A stretch of 64,000 nt of DNA from Dallia pectoralis (GCA_029465975.1 CM055730.1:14139563-14203562); one strand, 5' to 3'; shown: positions 48,612-61,703, numbered from the stretch's first letter. Translations and numbers: made by a program. The notes: a model not told the origin generated them from the letters alone.

Positions 48612-49116
48612 CGCCCCCAACACCCCCGCATGCCCCCAACACCCCCGCGTGCCCCCAACACCCCTGCATGCCCCCAACACCCCCGTGTGCCCCCAACACC
48701 CCCGCGTGCCCCCAACACCCCCGCATGCCCCCAACACCCCACGCGTGTCCCCAACACCCCACGCGTGTCCCCAACACCCCATGCGTGTCCCCCAACACTC
48801 CCGCGTGTCCCCAACACCCCGCGTGCCCCCAACACCCCTGCATGCCCCCAACACCCCCGTGTGCCCCCACACCCCCGCGTGTCCCCAACACACCCACCCC
48901 ACGCGTGTCCCCAACGTGTCCCCAACACCCCATGCGTGTCCCCCAACACTCCCGCGTGCCCCGCGTGCCCCCAACACCCCCGCGAGCCCCCAACACCCCA
49001 CGCGTGTCCCCCAACACCCTAGCATTCCCCCGATAACACCCTTGCGTGTCCCCCAACACCCCCGCGTGCCCCCAACACCCCCGCCTGTCCCCAACACCCC
49101 ATACGTGTCCGCACCC
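48612..49116. repeat. C-rich minisatellite, G-quadruplex-prone on the minus strand
   Basis: About 30 copies of a 16-18-bp unit of the type cccccaacacccccgcgtg. The minus strand therefore has dense runs of four or five G at short spacing across about 500 bp. Long proline-rich frames on the plus strand and glycine-rich frames on the minus strand are open only because the unit lacks stop words; they are not genes. Confidence 0.95.
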
Positions 49117-49119
49117 CTT

Positions 49120-50245
49120 AGCCCTACTTGAAATGAAAACAACAACATCCACCGTCTTCAATTATCAGCATATACATGGTTTGTCTCTGGCAATATACGG
49201 TTAGGCACATCTAATTAATTTTCTAATGCTTAAACATCCAAGCCAGACTATTCATGCTTTTATCTCATGCTTCTTTACCTTGAAATCCTAGTAACCCTTC
49301 AGCCAAAACAATGCAAAAACAACGCCCCCAGATGTAGTAGATATTATGATAAATGTTTAACAAATCTGTCTGACTTAACCTGTCCAAAACATTTATTCAA
49401 TGGTCTCTTCACACCCCCTGTTGAGGGGGCATGAATGTACTGGCCAAAAAATAGTTTTTCCACATTCAACAAATAAAAAGACATAGAAAAGGTAACACAA
49501 TTATTATCCAACTGTTAGCGTCTTCTAATAAAATCACACACATTAAAAATATTAAGTAAACCCGAAGTCATATGAAATTATTAAGGACCTTTCTAACGAT
49601 CGGAGACAATCTGTCTGTCCTCTCATTCAGATAAAGTTTAATTGTGCCAGAGAAGCACTTTGTCATAAAGCAGCGTGATATTAAGCATTCAGGCAGTCTC
49701 TGCCCGCGGTCAATTATTTATTGAACTTCCCTATCAGACTTGTTCAGCAGGTGCAGCTGTACAGACCTTCCCCTTGTTTAGACAGATAACATGCGTTACT
49801 TTGAGGATGAGTGGGAACAGCATAGGTCATCCATAATTGCATGACAGGTTTTTCGTGCAGATGCATATGCTAATGAGTGTGCCGTCGAACAGGAAGAAGA
49901 GATGGCCCGGCCCCCGAAGACGGAGTGGCGTCAGAACTAGGTCCCCGCACTGGTGCTGAATAACGCTGGGTGTTCCTCTATAACGTGCGTCATGTAGATG
50001 TTCTCCTCTCCGTCCTTTTGAAACGCTAGGCCCCATGTCACATTCACGCTCTGTGTATTTCAGACACTGTGCTCTGTGCTTCCAGCCAGGGAGCGTCTCC
50101 TGTGTGACATTTGGAGATTGACAGGCAACGGTCAGCTCACTCTCCTGAGACTCTTCAAGAGCAAAATGTGGCGATCGAAGACAAGCTTATGTTTGCTCTT
50201 GAAGTGGCGGTTCGATGCGAGATCACTGACGTATAATAGAGAGTG
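49120..50245. other. unique intronic stretch with a small GC-rich island
   Basis: Mostly AT-rich. The part 49860-50140 is GC-richer, with open frames on the minus strand that match nothing known to me. Confidence 0.4.
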
Positions 50246-50252
50246 CAAGCAA

Positions 50253-50726
50253 GCACAGACAGCTCTACACAGAACACATACTGGCACAGACAGCTCTACA
50301 CAGAACACATACTGGCACAGACAGCTCTACACAGAACACATACTGGCGCAGACAGCTCTACACAGAACACATACTGGCACAGACAGCTCTACACAGAACA
50401 CATACTGGCACAGACAGCTCTACACAGAACACATACTGGCACAGACAGCACTACACAGAACACATACTGGCACAGACAGCTCTACACAGAACACATACTG
50501 GCACAGACAGCTCTACAAAGAACACATACTGGCACAGACAGCTCTACACAGGACACATACTGGCACAGACAGCTCTACACAGGACACATACTGGCACAGA
50601 CAGCTCTACACAAAACACATACTGGCACAGACAGCTCTACACAGAACACATACTGGCACAGACAGCTCTACACAGAACAAATACTGGCACAGACAGCTCT
50701 ACACAGAGCCCATATTAGCACAGACA
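50253..50726. repeat. 31-bp minisatellite (about 15 copies)
   Basis: Unit cagctctacacagaacacat followed by actggcacaga. The copies are nearly identical, with single changes (gcgc, caaag, aggac, caaaac). Two plus-strand frames stay open through it; because 31 is not a multiple of three, each shows a 31-residue periodicity. Neither is a gene. Confidence 0.95.
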
Positions 50727-50829
50727 AGCAAAACACGACATAACAGAATTGCAGAGAAATGTACACACTTGATAATGTATCCCGTTTTATCACACAGACA
50801 GATCTAGATTGACAGGCCGCACTCGTCCA

Positions 50830-51056
50830 CCACATTTACATTTACATTTTGCGCATTTAGCAGACGCTCTTATCCAGAGCGACTTACAATAAGTGCAGGC
50901 ATTTTACATATAGCTAAAACACACATCAAAAAGGCAATAAGTACATTGTTCCTGGGTGGGTGCAGGGGGAAGTGCTAGAGATAGAAGGGGTGCTAGGAGA
51001 GGAGGAATGGGTGATAATCGTAGAGGAATGATTCCGTAGTGGAGTTTCGAACTGTC
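50830..51056 (-). mobile_element. L2-type retrotransposon 3' tail (reverse orientation)
   Basis: The sequence begins catttacatttacattttgc, then has tagcagacgctcttatccag and agcgacttacaataagtgca. It is the reverse complement of the tail at 11487-11667, extended by an unmatched part around 50986-51020. Only the 3' untranslated part is present, so this is a strongly 5'-truncated or SINE-like copy. Confidence 0.85.
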
Positions 51057-51059
51057 TCT

Positions 51060-51500
51060 CAGTCACGTGTCCGCAAGCTTTTAAACTGATGTGTCACATT
51101 ACGGTCATTGAAACCCCCGACGTCAAACGCGAAATCACGACTTCCCGATTCTGAGTCATGTTGAGTGGGCCGGGCAACAGGACACATCAAAGCAAAGCCA
51201 TGTATGTGAGTAAAGAATCCGAGTACCTCATTAATGCACTACTGCCTTCTGAACACTTTAATAAGACTTCCCAGCAGTGCCGCATGACCCATTAAACACA
51301 ACAGTAGAAATATTGCCTTAGCAAATGCCAACGATAAATATTTACAATATCCCATCAACTAGATGAGGCCGCATAGGGCACTGAGAGAGAGAGACAGAGA
51401 GAAGCAGCGAACGGAAACCCACAACCATTGTCATGTATGGAGGCAGACTGATGAAATACACCAGAACAACCAAATATAAAGAATATACGTATAGATACTG
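51060..51500. other. unique intronic stretch
   Basis: No recognised feature beyond a short GA-rich run near 51383-51403. Confidence 0.45.
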
Positions 51501-51504
51501 TGTA

Positions 51505-51732
51505 TGTACACACAACGGCTACTTCATTAGAGAACACCTGTTGAACTGCTCGTTAGCGCAAATATCTAATCAGCCAGTCACATGGCCGCAACCCAATGCA
51601 CTTATGTACGTAGACGTAGGTCAAGACGATATGCAGAAGATCAAAACAAGCATTAAAATTTTGAATTAAGTCACTTTGAAAGTGACATAGTTGTTGGTGC
51701 CGAACGGGCTGGTTTGAGTATTTTAGAAAGTG
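51505..51732 (+). mobile_element. Tc1-like transposon 5' end only
   Basis: The sequence acacctgttgaactgctcgt and ctaatcagccagtcacatgg are conserved landmarks of the left end of another Tc1-like family. They are followed by a transposase start region with SHFESDIVVGAERAGLSILE at about 51671-51730. The element stops abruptly there, and a poly-T-rich stretch and retrotransposon-like tail follow. The family recognition is from memory. Confidence 0.7.
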
Positions 51733-51773
51733 CCTATGATTTATTTTATTTTTTTATGTTTTTTTTGTATCTG

Positions 51774-51834
51774 TAAAGGCACTTTGTGACAACTGTGGAT
51801 GTGTTAAAGGGCTTTGTAATTCATTGATTCACTG
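51774..51834 (+). mobile_element. non-LTR retrotransposon 3' tail (short)
   Basis: The words aaaggcactttgtgacaact and aaagggctttgtaattcattg resemble the 3' end of a common fish L2-like element. Only about 60 bp is recognisable. Confidence 0.5.
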
Positions 51835-52119
51835 TTATCATATTAGCCCAAAGGCCTTTTTAAATGATGTGATAGTGTTATTCTGGACCCTACCAATGTA
51901 TATTAACCCAATGTTCATAGAAGCTTGCAAAATATTGATGTGGCTGAATATGGACATGTAGTTAGATAATCTTCTCCCAACAGACAGAGCCAGAAGTGGA
52001 CATCCTACAGAGTCCAGATCATCTCTAAGATCTAACTCTACTAGGTAGTCTTAAATAATGTGCATCAATTTCCTGTTCTTGTTTGGTTATTGGGGTATTA
52101 GGCTATAGGTATCGATTTA

Positions 52120-52185
52120 AACACATTTTGACAACTGCTGATCATGTAAAAAAGGCTTTACACGTCATTGATTAATTTAATTTGA
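52120..52185 (+). mobile_element. second copy of the same non-LTR 3' tail
   Basis: The words acattttgacaactgctgat and aaaaaggctttacacgtcat repeat the tail at 51774-51834 in the same orientation, about 345 bp away. The intervening sequence is unremarkable. Confidence 0.45.
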
Positions 52186-52689
52186 ATATTCCAATTGATA
52201 GGCTTAGCAGCTCTGAGGTAGCACTCCCTTTGCAAATTACATCGCACGTCTTTTTAATAGAAGAGGCCATCTGACTGGCGGTTCATTTCCAATTTGTGTT
52301 TTTCCTTTCCAATTTAGATTAAATTACACACTTCAGTATTCTAGTAACAATGACGAACCACGGTTCTTCTGTTGCAACGAGTAAAGGGAAGAGGCCGAGA
52401 GGAAAGAGTGCACGATACATAGTCAATTACATGCTTTACATGCCAACTCCAAATGTCTTCTTCTGTTCTTTTCCACCTCATATCTGCTCTCTCAGTGCCC
52501 ATTAATAGAAATGCAACGGCTGGCCAGCTCCATCTGGCCCGTATACTATGTCTAATATCAATAGGTCAATGCAGCAATGAACTGGCAGACACCGTTTCAT
52601 TATTCTCTTCATGAATCAGTGGTAGGTGTTAGCCGCCAGGTCAGAGGTGTTCCGCTGCAGCCAGGAGGCCAAATTGGGATCCAAGCTAA

Positions 52690-52760
52690 TTAGAATCAGA
52701 ATCAGAATGAGCTTTATTGCCAAGTAAGTAACAATGTAACAATCAAGGATTTTGTTCTGG
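52690..52760 (-). mobile_element. possible LINE 3' terminus (reverse orientation)
   Basis: The string tagaatcagaatcagaatga followed by gctttattgccaagt is the reverse of a microsatellite-like end (attctgattct) with an aataaag word. This is a pattern seen at the 3' ends of fish LINEs. The extent to the right is unclear. Confidence 0.4.
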
Positions 52761-52862
52761 CCCGAGTGCAGCGATTAAAACAATTAATCATCAAATACAA
52801 ATGTTACATAGACCACAATTGTTTACAAAGAATATGTAAGGTGCAATTGCCCAGTGGGGGTT

Positions 52863-53139
52863 CTCTGTGAATGTGGGGAACATGCTATAGACAGTTTGGT
52901 TTTTCTGTGAATGTGGGGAACAGGCTATAGACAGTTTGGTTTTTCTGTGAATGTGGGGAACAGGCTATAGACAGTTTGGTTTTTCTGTGAACGTGGGGAA
53001 TAGGCTACAGTCAGTTTGGTTCTATGTGAATGTGGGGAACAGACTATAGACAGTTTGATTTTCTGTGAATGTGGGGAACAGGCTATAGACAGTTTGGTTC
53101 TATGTGAATGTGGGGAAAAGGCTATAGACAGTGTGATTC
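52863..53139. repeat. 39-40-bp minisatellite (7 copies)
   Basis: Unit ctgtgaatgtggggaacagg followed by ctatagacagtttggttttt. Starts lie at about 52865, 52905, 52945, 52985, 53024, 53063 and 53102. Open frames across it are artefacts. Confidence 0.95.
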
Positions 53140-53554
53140 AGGGGACATGTTCTGTCCCCAATACCAACAGCAGCCAATGTAATGTTTGCTCAATCTATTT
53201 GTGCTGGGTTTCAGACTAGTGAACAAGTCAAACCAGATTTTTTTCCCTTCTTTGAAGTGATCTACAAAGTTGAGAGATCCGCAGCGTTTGATACAACATA
53301 AGTGTTTATGGTATTACTAGGTCCAGGTTGCTAAGCAATAGCACACATGGAACATTTTCATCTGACGCTACACTCACATTGAAAAACAGAATCACAATTT
53401 CATAGTCACAGATTCTATGGTTTTCGGTCTGTCTATTATTCTGACAAAGACAGAACTGTAGACGAATCCTGACTAAAAGAAAAGGCTGAGCTTCAGTATT
53501 TTAAGTTTGTTTATGTTGAATAAAGTATCTTTATAATTAGGTTTGAATCATTGC

Positions 53555-53609
53555 TCTGTGTTCTGTGTTCTGTGTTCTGTGTTCTGTGTTCTGTGTTCTG
53601 TGTTCTGTG
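53555..53609. repeat. 7-bp tandem repeat (about 8 copies)
   Basis: Perfect tctgtgt tandem array. Confidence 0.95.
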
Positions 53610-53619
53610 CTTAGTGCCG

Positions 53620-56600
53620 TGTCCATTGGCATCAATCCAAAATAGGCAGCTGACAAAATGCTGCAGAAACAAGGTTCTTGTAGAAGAGCAGACAACATAT
53701 GGGAGCTGTGGTGAAGTTCTCCCCCTAATATAATGTCAGCAGCTACAATATGCTTCCACTGGTATCAGGCTGAATCTGGCCATTGTCATAAAACCACAGT
53801 AATGAGAGAGAGATTAAGCATGTCGCCACAAAATGAGGTTTAAGTTTCCGAACATCAAATTAATTTGATTAGTTGTGCCATGTGCATCAGGTTAAGACTA
53901 CAATGTGAAACGCTTACCAATAATGTTTATCCTGACAAACCAGAGTTTATGACGTAAGAAAACGCACAAAAAAACACACAAACAAAAAACACACAAACAC
54001 ACAAACAAAATAAGACAAAAGCATGTTCCGATGGAAGATTTGACATAAGCAATTACATGCACATAGCATGTAATTGTTTATGTAAGAAAGGACAGCACAT
54101 GATATTGGCGTGTTTTGAAAATAGAGGACCTCACTAAAGAATCTCAAAAGGAACAAACCAAGACACAGAAACAAACGTAAAATAACAAAAAACTATACAA
54201 AAAATGACCAGTGCACAAGAGGAAAAGTTGAACTTAAATTGGGAAGATCGGGAACACATAACAGGTGAAGGCAGTGATTATGAGAAACAAGTGTCCTTGC
54301 TCTGATTGTGGGAGAGAAGGCTTTGAATGCCGCCGGCATGACCAACCTGCCACACGTTGCTGGTGATTCCCATTGCAGGCTTTCAGATGACAGCCATGGA
54401 GGTCCCATCAGTAACTACTCTGCCCTTGTGGTTACATGTGATCGCTGCCTCCCTTCAATTAAGCAACAGCAGCGCGACAGGATTGTTGACGATTTACAAT
54501 TTCATGGGGCAGCTGCTTGCATGTCTTAGTTTCCGAGAGTTGCTTTAGAGACGAGAGATTGTGCGGCCGTAACATGACCGACAGAATGTGTACATGTGGC
54601 AAAAATGTAAGATTACGTGGTTGATTATATATTACATAATTTCACAAGTATGAACCTCTATCATTGCACGTGTCTACTGATGTGTATGATATCATGCTAC
54701 TGCGGAAGTTTTGTGTGAAAAAGAGCAGCAATGTAGCATTTAATCGGGTCCTTATATAATCTTGAATCCATAACAAATACAGTAAATTGAATTGCCGTTT
54801 ACATTGTATCTGCCATGCATGTTCTCACATCCATCCATAGTTGGAATAAATGTCAGGATTAAGAGTTCTCAGAACAGGTAGCCAGTAACAGTCATTGCAT
54901 GCTTTGGGATTGAAGGATGGACATATTTTAGCTGACCGATAAAACACGGAGACAGAACTTTGACTTCTGCGTAGCCAAGATTAGGTTTCACATAAAAGTA
55001 GTGGTTAAACTGTAGTACCGCTCACAAAATGTGTGATGGGAGAAAGCTATATGTGTCAGAAAGTTAAAATATAGTGTTATACAAGTATCTATTTTTGCGA
55101 ATGGTAAAGCACGGGAAATGCTAAAAGTAAGAAATATTCAAAGAAATCTGATGTATGAAGTGAAATAAATTATATTATAGCAGTTACTGATATAATGTGG
55201 ATTTTGATGTGGCACAGAAGTGTGACACCTGATAACTGAGAACCCAGACAGCACATTATCTGCATGGGTTCTGCTGCTGGTTCTAAGGAACCCCACTGTC
55301 TGAGCAATGTCTAGATGTGTGAGCAGATTGCAGAAAAAGAAAGAGCAACGCCCAGGTTCAAGTATAAAATTGCCAACTGAATTGACACAATCGTCCACAA
55401 CAAAATACACACATTTCCAGAATGTGTACTAAGATCTTTACAAAATAGGGTTAATATCTTTATAAAGTATGCCCAGGTCTTTAGATCCAAAAAAAAAATC
55501 AATTCGATTTGGTATTCTACACCACTAAAGCTCCTCCCAGCACTGTCTCTCTATCTGCTGCTATCTGCTGCTGTCCTCCTCGTCTGCCTCCTCCCTCCAA
55601 CTCAGTCTCAACATCTGTCTGCAATTTCATCATGTTCGTAACATTTCTCAAAGTAGACTATGTGCTCCGTTCATTGACTGTTAGTCAGATCTAAATCCTC
55701 TCAGTAGTATCGTGTGTGTGTGTGTGTGTGTGTTTGTGTGTGTGTCAAGCATTATCACTCCTTCTGTATTCTCTCTTCATCCATCCCTCCACAGCGTTTT
55801 CATCTGGTGTGGTGTGGAACGATTATGTGCCTTGAGGATCTCTACATGGTCATGTTTTTTTCACACTGATTTATACATATATGTGACCTGTAAGATGCAC
55901 ATAGAATTTTGACCACAAAGCACTAGTGCCGCTCAGTCGCTCACATAACACATGTGAATTGCACTGCTGTGTAAATCTAGCTATACCACCAGAAACACGC
56001 CTCCTATCACGTTTTAGGCAAGCCCGGCTCTCGACCAGACTACATCTTCATCCGTCTTTCAAGTCCAGTGCACTCAGGCTGTTGTTACATTTTTTCTCTG
56101 CTTGGCACTAGCTCAAACCACTAGCACACAATAATAAATTCTTACTAGACCCAAAATAAATAACATTAAAGTAAAAAAATGATTCATTGTGAGAACGGAA
56201 CAATGCAAATCAGATTTTTCCCTGTCAAAATGACTTTAATTCATGAAAAAGTAATCGCATGCCATCGCTCAAAAACAGTTGGAATCCACTTATATAGCAA
56301 ATGCTTGTTTGCAATACCAAGACTAATATCTGGACATCAGTCCGTCATCGTTGTCATCTCAATTAAAAGATTTTGCCAAGAAATATGACAAGTGCTCAGC
56401 ATAAAAACATGTCACATTTGGGCTTAAATTGCAGTTGGCCTAATGTAAGCACTTAAGCGCATATTTCACAAGAAAAGATCTCTAGACAACCCAGTTCTGC
56501 ACTTCATTTAACATCCCAAATGAAGTTTCAATCATTAATACAAGTAGCTGGAACATGGTGGGACAAGTAGCTGGAACATGCATGACACACTCACACATTA

Positions 56601-59600
56601 AGGACTTACATCTACAGAATCATCACAGTAGAACAGTTATGGGGGTAAACCACATCAGAGACCACCCATTTCTATGATATACCATATATAAACATTGTTA
56701 AATAATGCAAATATATGAAATAAATATGTGGCACAACTACTTTCTGCGTTACATTGATATACTCAATTGAGTCTCAGGGCTTCTACAAAAGCCACACTCC
56801 AATGCTCTCGCTAGATTCTCTACGCTGGCTGGCGAGTTTCATCAAGGACATTTGCCTACACAATAATACCAAAGTCATTAGCAGCATGTGAAGCAATTGT
56901 GTAGAAAAATAACTTAAACAATTATCTTTTGGTTTAAACTAGATTAACACGATAACATGGAATGTTGAAAGAAAGCATTTGATTCAACCCTGAAAACAAT
57001 ATTAAATTCACCCAAAAAAGCCATTCCATCTTTGTGAAACATTTCCATAACATATCAACTTATCAAGTTTACTGCAACCAGTTCATTTGAGGCCATGCTT
57101 GCATACTGGTCTGATTTATATAGATTAAAATGTCCTTACTCCATAGATGCCAAATCTGAAATTATGTCAATATTGGTCATTTTGTGCATTCGAGTTGCAT
57201 TTTACAGGTTACTCACAATATCCCAAATGACAAAAAAATCCATTATGTCATGGTGAGCTTGCAAAAGGCGTGACTTTGTAGCGCCCCCATGAGGCCGATT
57301 TGCATGTCATGGCACCAGAGGTTGAGGGCCATGGGCCAGTACAACCATGCGCCATACTACTAGAGTAGCCCACGCTACGGCAGCGGTGAGAGTCGTTCTA
57401 ACACGAACAAGACTTGATGATATTTACCTACATAAAACACTACTTGCTGCTGTCACGTGCTCTGATCCAAGTGTGTCTGGCAGTTTCTCCTTGCGGCTTG
57501 AAGCTGTGCATTTGAATCCAACAGAGCAACCTTCATGCTGCCTTGGCCTTCAATATGGCTTTCGCAGATCCTGTATGCCAGACTCACAATAAAGTATCTC
57601 CTACTCTCCTGCTATTCAGGCACTGCTTGAACAAAACGTGTGCATTGATAGCAGCCGAATCCACGATGTTGCAGCCACAGGCGAGTGGGGGCTTTGTCCT
57701 TTCACAGTTTCTGCATAGTTAACTAAACCAATGGAGACGCACATCTGCTGCAATAGGAAGGGTAGCCAGGGGGAGGTTACAAAAATGACACGCCCTCGAA
57801 AAAGTGGAACACCGTTTCTGTTTGTGACGTTACGATTCTTATTATTTAGGACGTCAAGGAGGAGTGGGGGAATTAACAAATATGAGTAAATAAAAATGAG
57901 AAATGTAAACATGACATCAATTTGACAGTGCAACTAATGTTCATTCATTTCTATCCACATAGGAACATTTTTCAGCACAGGTAATTTGTGGTTATGATGA
58001 CACGTTGGTAGCAATTACCGTACCTATCCAAGTTGCACCTTTAAAAAATGTGAATATAAGCACATGACACCATTCTACTGCAGTGTCCTAGAATTGTGTT
58101 TGATTTTGACAGAAAGCATATTTGATTTATTCAGCCTACCAGATAGAACAGAGTCAAATGAAATGTCCTGGGTACAAGTAGCTTTCCATAAAAAGTATCT
58201 GTGCGAGTGTGTGCGTGTACGATGTACAATAGAAAGTATTTAACAACATAATTATCTTACCTGATTTAGAGAAGCCCCGCATCGATTCAGAGACATGCAA
58301 AGAAAAAGAAAGAAAAGACAAACTGTTAGAGGGAAAGCCCTTTTTATAATGAATGGATTAAAAAAACGTACATGAAAGTATAATACATGAAAGTAATTAG
58401 GACTAATCATTTTAAAATAGTGTTAAGATAAACAAGATTTGTCATCAGATTTGCCGATTTTAGAAACTGCAGGTATATTAAATATTCCAAAAATGTATTG
58501 TTCGGTAGAAATGTAATCTTCGATATAAAAAAATGTAGACAGAAAAAAAACAAGCTATAGCTAACTACTTTTCTGGTTGTTTTGGGCAACAGAGCAAGTA
58601 GGTAGCCAGTTGTTTTTATCTGTCTACATATTTTTTAGTAAAGATTACATTTCTATTAAGGCAGGGGAACGTCCTACAAGGGCATGTGTTTCAGCCATTA
58701 AGAGCATGTCAGCGCAATAAGTTCCTGTTGAAATTGTGAGAAGTAAAGCATGTTTATATATTATTTAAATGTTATTTATCTGTAAATGTCATCCTGATAA
58801 CAGATTTTAGTTTGAATAGGCCCATACTATACTATTTTGAAATAGTCATTATTCATTTTCCTGGAGGGAAGTTACAAGACCATATTTTCTAAGTACACGT
58901 ATTCTTTTTTCAAACAATAGCTACGACCTCAGGTACATGTACCAACTGCAGCAGTGTAAGTCAGCGATGCGTATATACTAGTGAGGCTAAATCATCCCTT
59001 TCATGCACAACTACAATGTGTGATACATATTTCAGGTATGCAATAGGATAATAACACACAGTAAAAACCTTTGTAAAAATCCTACATATTCACCTTTCTT
59101 GTACAACTTAATGACATTGACTCCAGCTCAGCAATGTTTTCGTAAGGCCAATTACTTGGTTCTACCCAGTGTCAAAAGAGCTTACTGTGGGCATGCATGA
59201 GTTAAATACAGATGGATAAAGTATGTTTTGCTATATGTCTATACGGAACCATACCAACCAAGCAAAAACGCTAATAAAAAATGTACATCTCATTTAAGTA
59301 GGTAAACACATCCATTGCCACGACACTCCAAAATGCAAATGCATCCTGTGTCCTTTGTTCACCCTGGAAATGTATCCAGTACATAATTTGAAGTTAATTC
59401 AATTAATTGAACATGATTTCATTTAAAAAACGTCAATTTTACTAAAGCGTGTTGAATATCATTGAGTAAAAGTTTACTGAAACATCTCAAAATGACAAAA
59501 ATAATACTGCAACGACCATGTATTGTTTGTCGAAAAACATTTATACTATAAGACCATGACAAAATCTAAAATAGCTGCCAAAATTAACACAAAAACGATT

Positions 59601-61700
59601 GCTCCCAATCTAAATTCCTACTGGTTACTATAAAAAAACATCTCCCGACACAGCCATTAAAACTGTGGTGAGTGTCGTGTTGTTCTTATATATTTATATT
59701 CATAAGTAGAAAAGTAGAAAACTTCAACCCCATGAACTAAATACGGCTTTAGAAAACCCATCACTTAGTGTTGAAGGTCTATAAGTTTTATAATAATCTA
59801 AAGCTAGTAGGAAGTCAGTTTAAACTGTCATTACAATGCTTTTAAACACATCTGTTCAATGTAAGTTTCCCAGCCCTATCATTACATGGCTCAATCTAAG
59901 AGGCTAGAATAGACCGCATGTTTGTGGTCATGTAAACAGATCACACAGTGCAATACCCAAAATGTATCTGTTAAGGACATTTATTATTAGATATTTGCAC
60001 CGCTTGTTGACAACTGTGAATTCATTACGAGTACCTCCTCTGCAATTCAAATCAAAGTTGAACATGCACAAACAAACAATACACAGATGGAAACCACCAA
60101 CACGTAGGTCTTTTCTCACAAGGTTTTGATAAACCGCTGAGCAAAATTAATCCATAGAAACGCAAAAATACAGTAGCATGGTTTCATAGACAATGATTAT
60201 TCTCAAGTGTGTCAACGTGCATATAACCAGGTGACAATATGGTGAGGGCCAGCACCAGATTGGCTAGGGCTGGTGTAAGATCTAATTTGGAAGGTGTGTT
60301 AGGTACCTAAGCCAGCTGGAACTGCAAATCAGGACAGTGCAAGAGGCCAAGAATTAAGTGGCATAGTCCCTCTCTCTGTGTCCAGCCTCGAGGCTGGTTC
60401 TGATCCAGCTTAGGCAGCTTACTACATGCCCGTAAGTCTCTGGTCCGAGAGCTGACGCTACTATCACCGATCCACTGTGATGCGGCCAACACATAATGAT
60501 GAAAATCTCCCCCACACACTGACCCAGTGGCCCTTGCTCTCGCCTCCGTGATGTTATCTGCTCAATTTCTGCCTTGCACATTATGGTCCAATCCACCCAC
60601 AAATGTAGCTAGATGTGCCAACTCTGGTGTGTCATTGTGATGTGAAAAGCTAGGCTGACCAAGATCAATTAATATTCATGATATCCTAGAAGCTACAATC
60701 AGTCAGTGTGTCTGACCAGGCAAAAGCAGAACGTAGCTTGATGCTTTCTCTGACTGGCCTTTCCTCTCAGAAGTCAGGAACAAAAGTCAAGAAAAAGGGT
60801 TATAGTGCTACTTCACCGAATGTAGCAAGAATGAAGCAAAATCCATACAAAAAGAAGCATACATTCTACACGTGGGTGTTGATTAAACACACAATATGTT
60901 CATTAGATGTGTTCTTGCTCAACCGACCGATTCGTTCACACCACAGTAAACCGTGACAAACATTCGTTACCAGTTGCTGAAGTACAAAGAACATCTGTCC
61001 TCAATTCCGGCATTTCCAATTTTGCCATAAGTCGTTGCCCGTTTGGCCATTTTACTAGTCAGCGGCTACAGAGAATTACTTTCTGAGTTGTAGCTTTCTT
61101 CTGCATGTTTTTGTACATTAGCTGACAGCATCATTATTCGTAAAAGTGATGTGCAAAATATGCATTAGACACACCTACATTGTTCACAGACATGGATTCA
61201 AATAGTCTGCCTGGTGAGGACTGCTGACAAGCTGAAGGGGTTCCCAATTGAAAGCTTGCTGCTTATCTGCATTTAATTTTATTTGACATGAGACTTTGGA
61301 GAAAGTCTAACTCAAGTTTTCACATCTTTGCCTCTCTATCTGTCCTGTCATACATTTTGATGACGATCGATTCCTTCTCTTCGCACTGATCTGATAGTGC
61401 CATCTTGCCTTCACTTGGATTTTCCTGATTTATCTAATGCCTTTGAATTTCCCTTTCATACCTCTCTTGGGGCTCATTTACAAAGTGTCTGTATCCACAA
61501 AGCTGTTTATGAACCGTGCATGCTATCATACACATACCGCTGCATTTATCAATAAAAACATTTGCTTGAGATTGATTGTGCATTTCCCCAAATCCATAAC
61601 CATATGCCAAATGTCAAGAGGTGGAATAGGAGATCAGCTTCTAAGACACAGACACAAGTTCATGACACCAAATGAATACAATGCTTATTGTTGAGATTTG
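53620..61700. other. unique intronic stretch (8 kb)
   Basis: Mostly AT-rich with no recognised exon, RNA gene or named transposon. A GT microsatellite lies at 55712-55745 and an A-C-rich tract at about 53966-54010. Moderately GC-rich stretches at 54290-54570, 57250-57380 and 60230-60660 have balanced composition, but their open frames match nothing I recognise. Confidence 0.4.
55712..55745. repeat. GT microsatellite
   Basis: About 16 GT units with one TTTG interruption. Confidence 0.95.
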
Positions 61701-61703
61701 CTC

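Noticed and set aside
48530..49161. Long proline-rich plus-strand and glycine-rich minus-strand open frames
   Set aside because: They coincide with the C-rich minisatellite, are open in several frames on both strands, and have no conserved domain; this is a repeat artefact.
50076..50807. 243-codon frame with a 31-residue repeat
   Set aside because: Produced by the 31-bp minisatellite; the flanking non-repeat parts show no coding character and no splice context.
60307..60602. Two overlapping minus-strand frames of 70-82 codons
   Set aside because: They overlap in different phases and resemble no family known to me.
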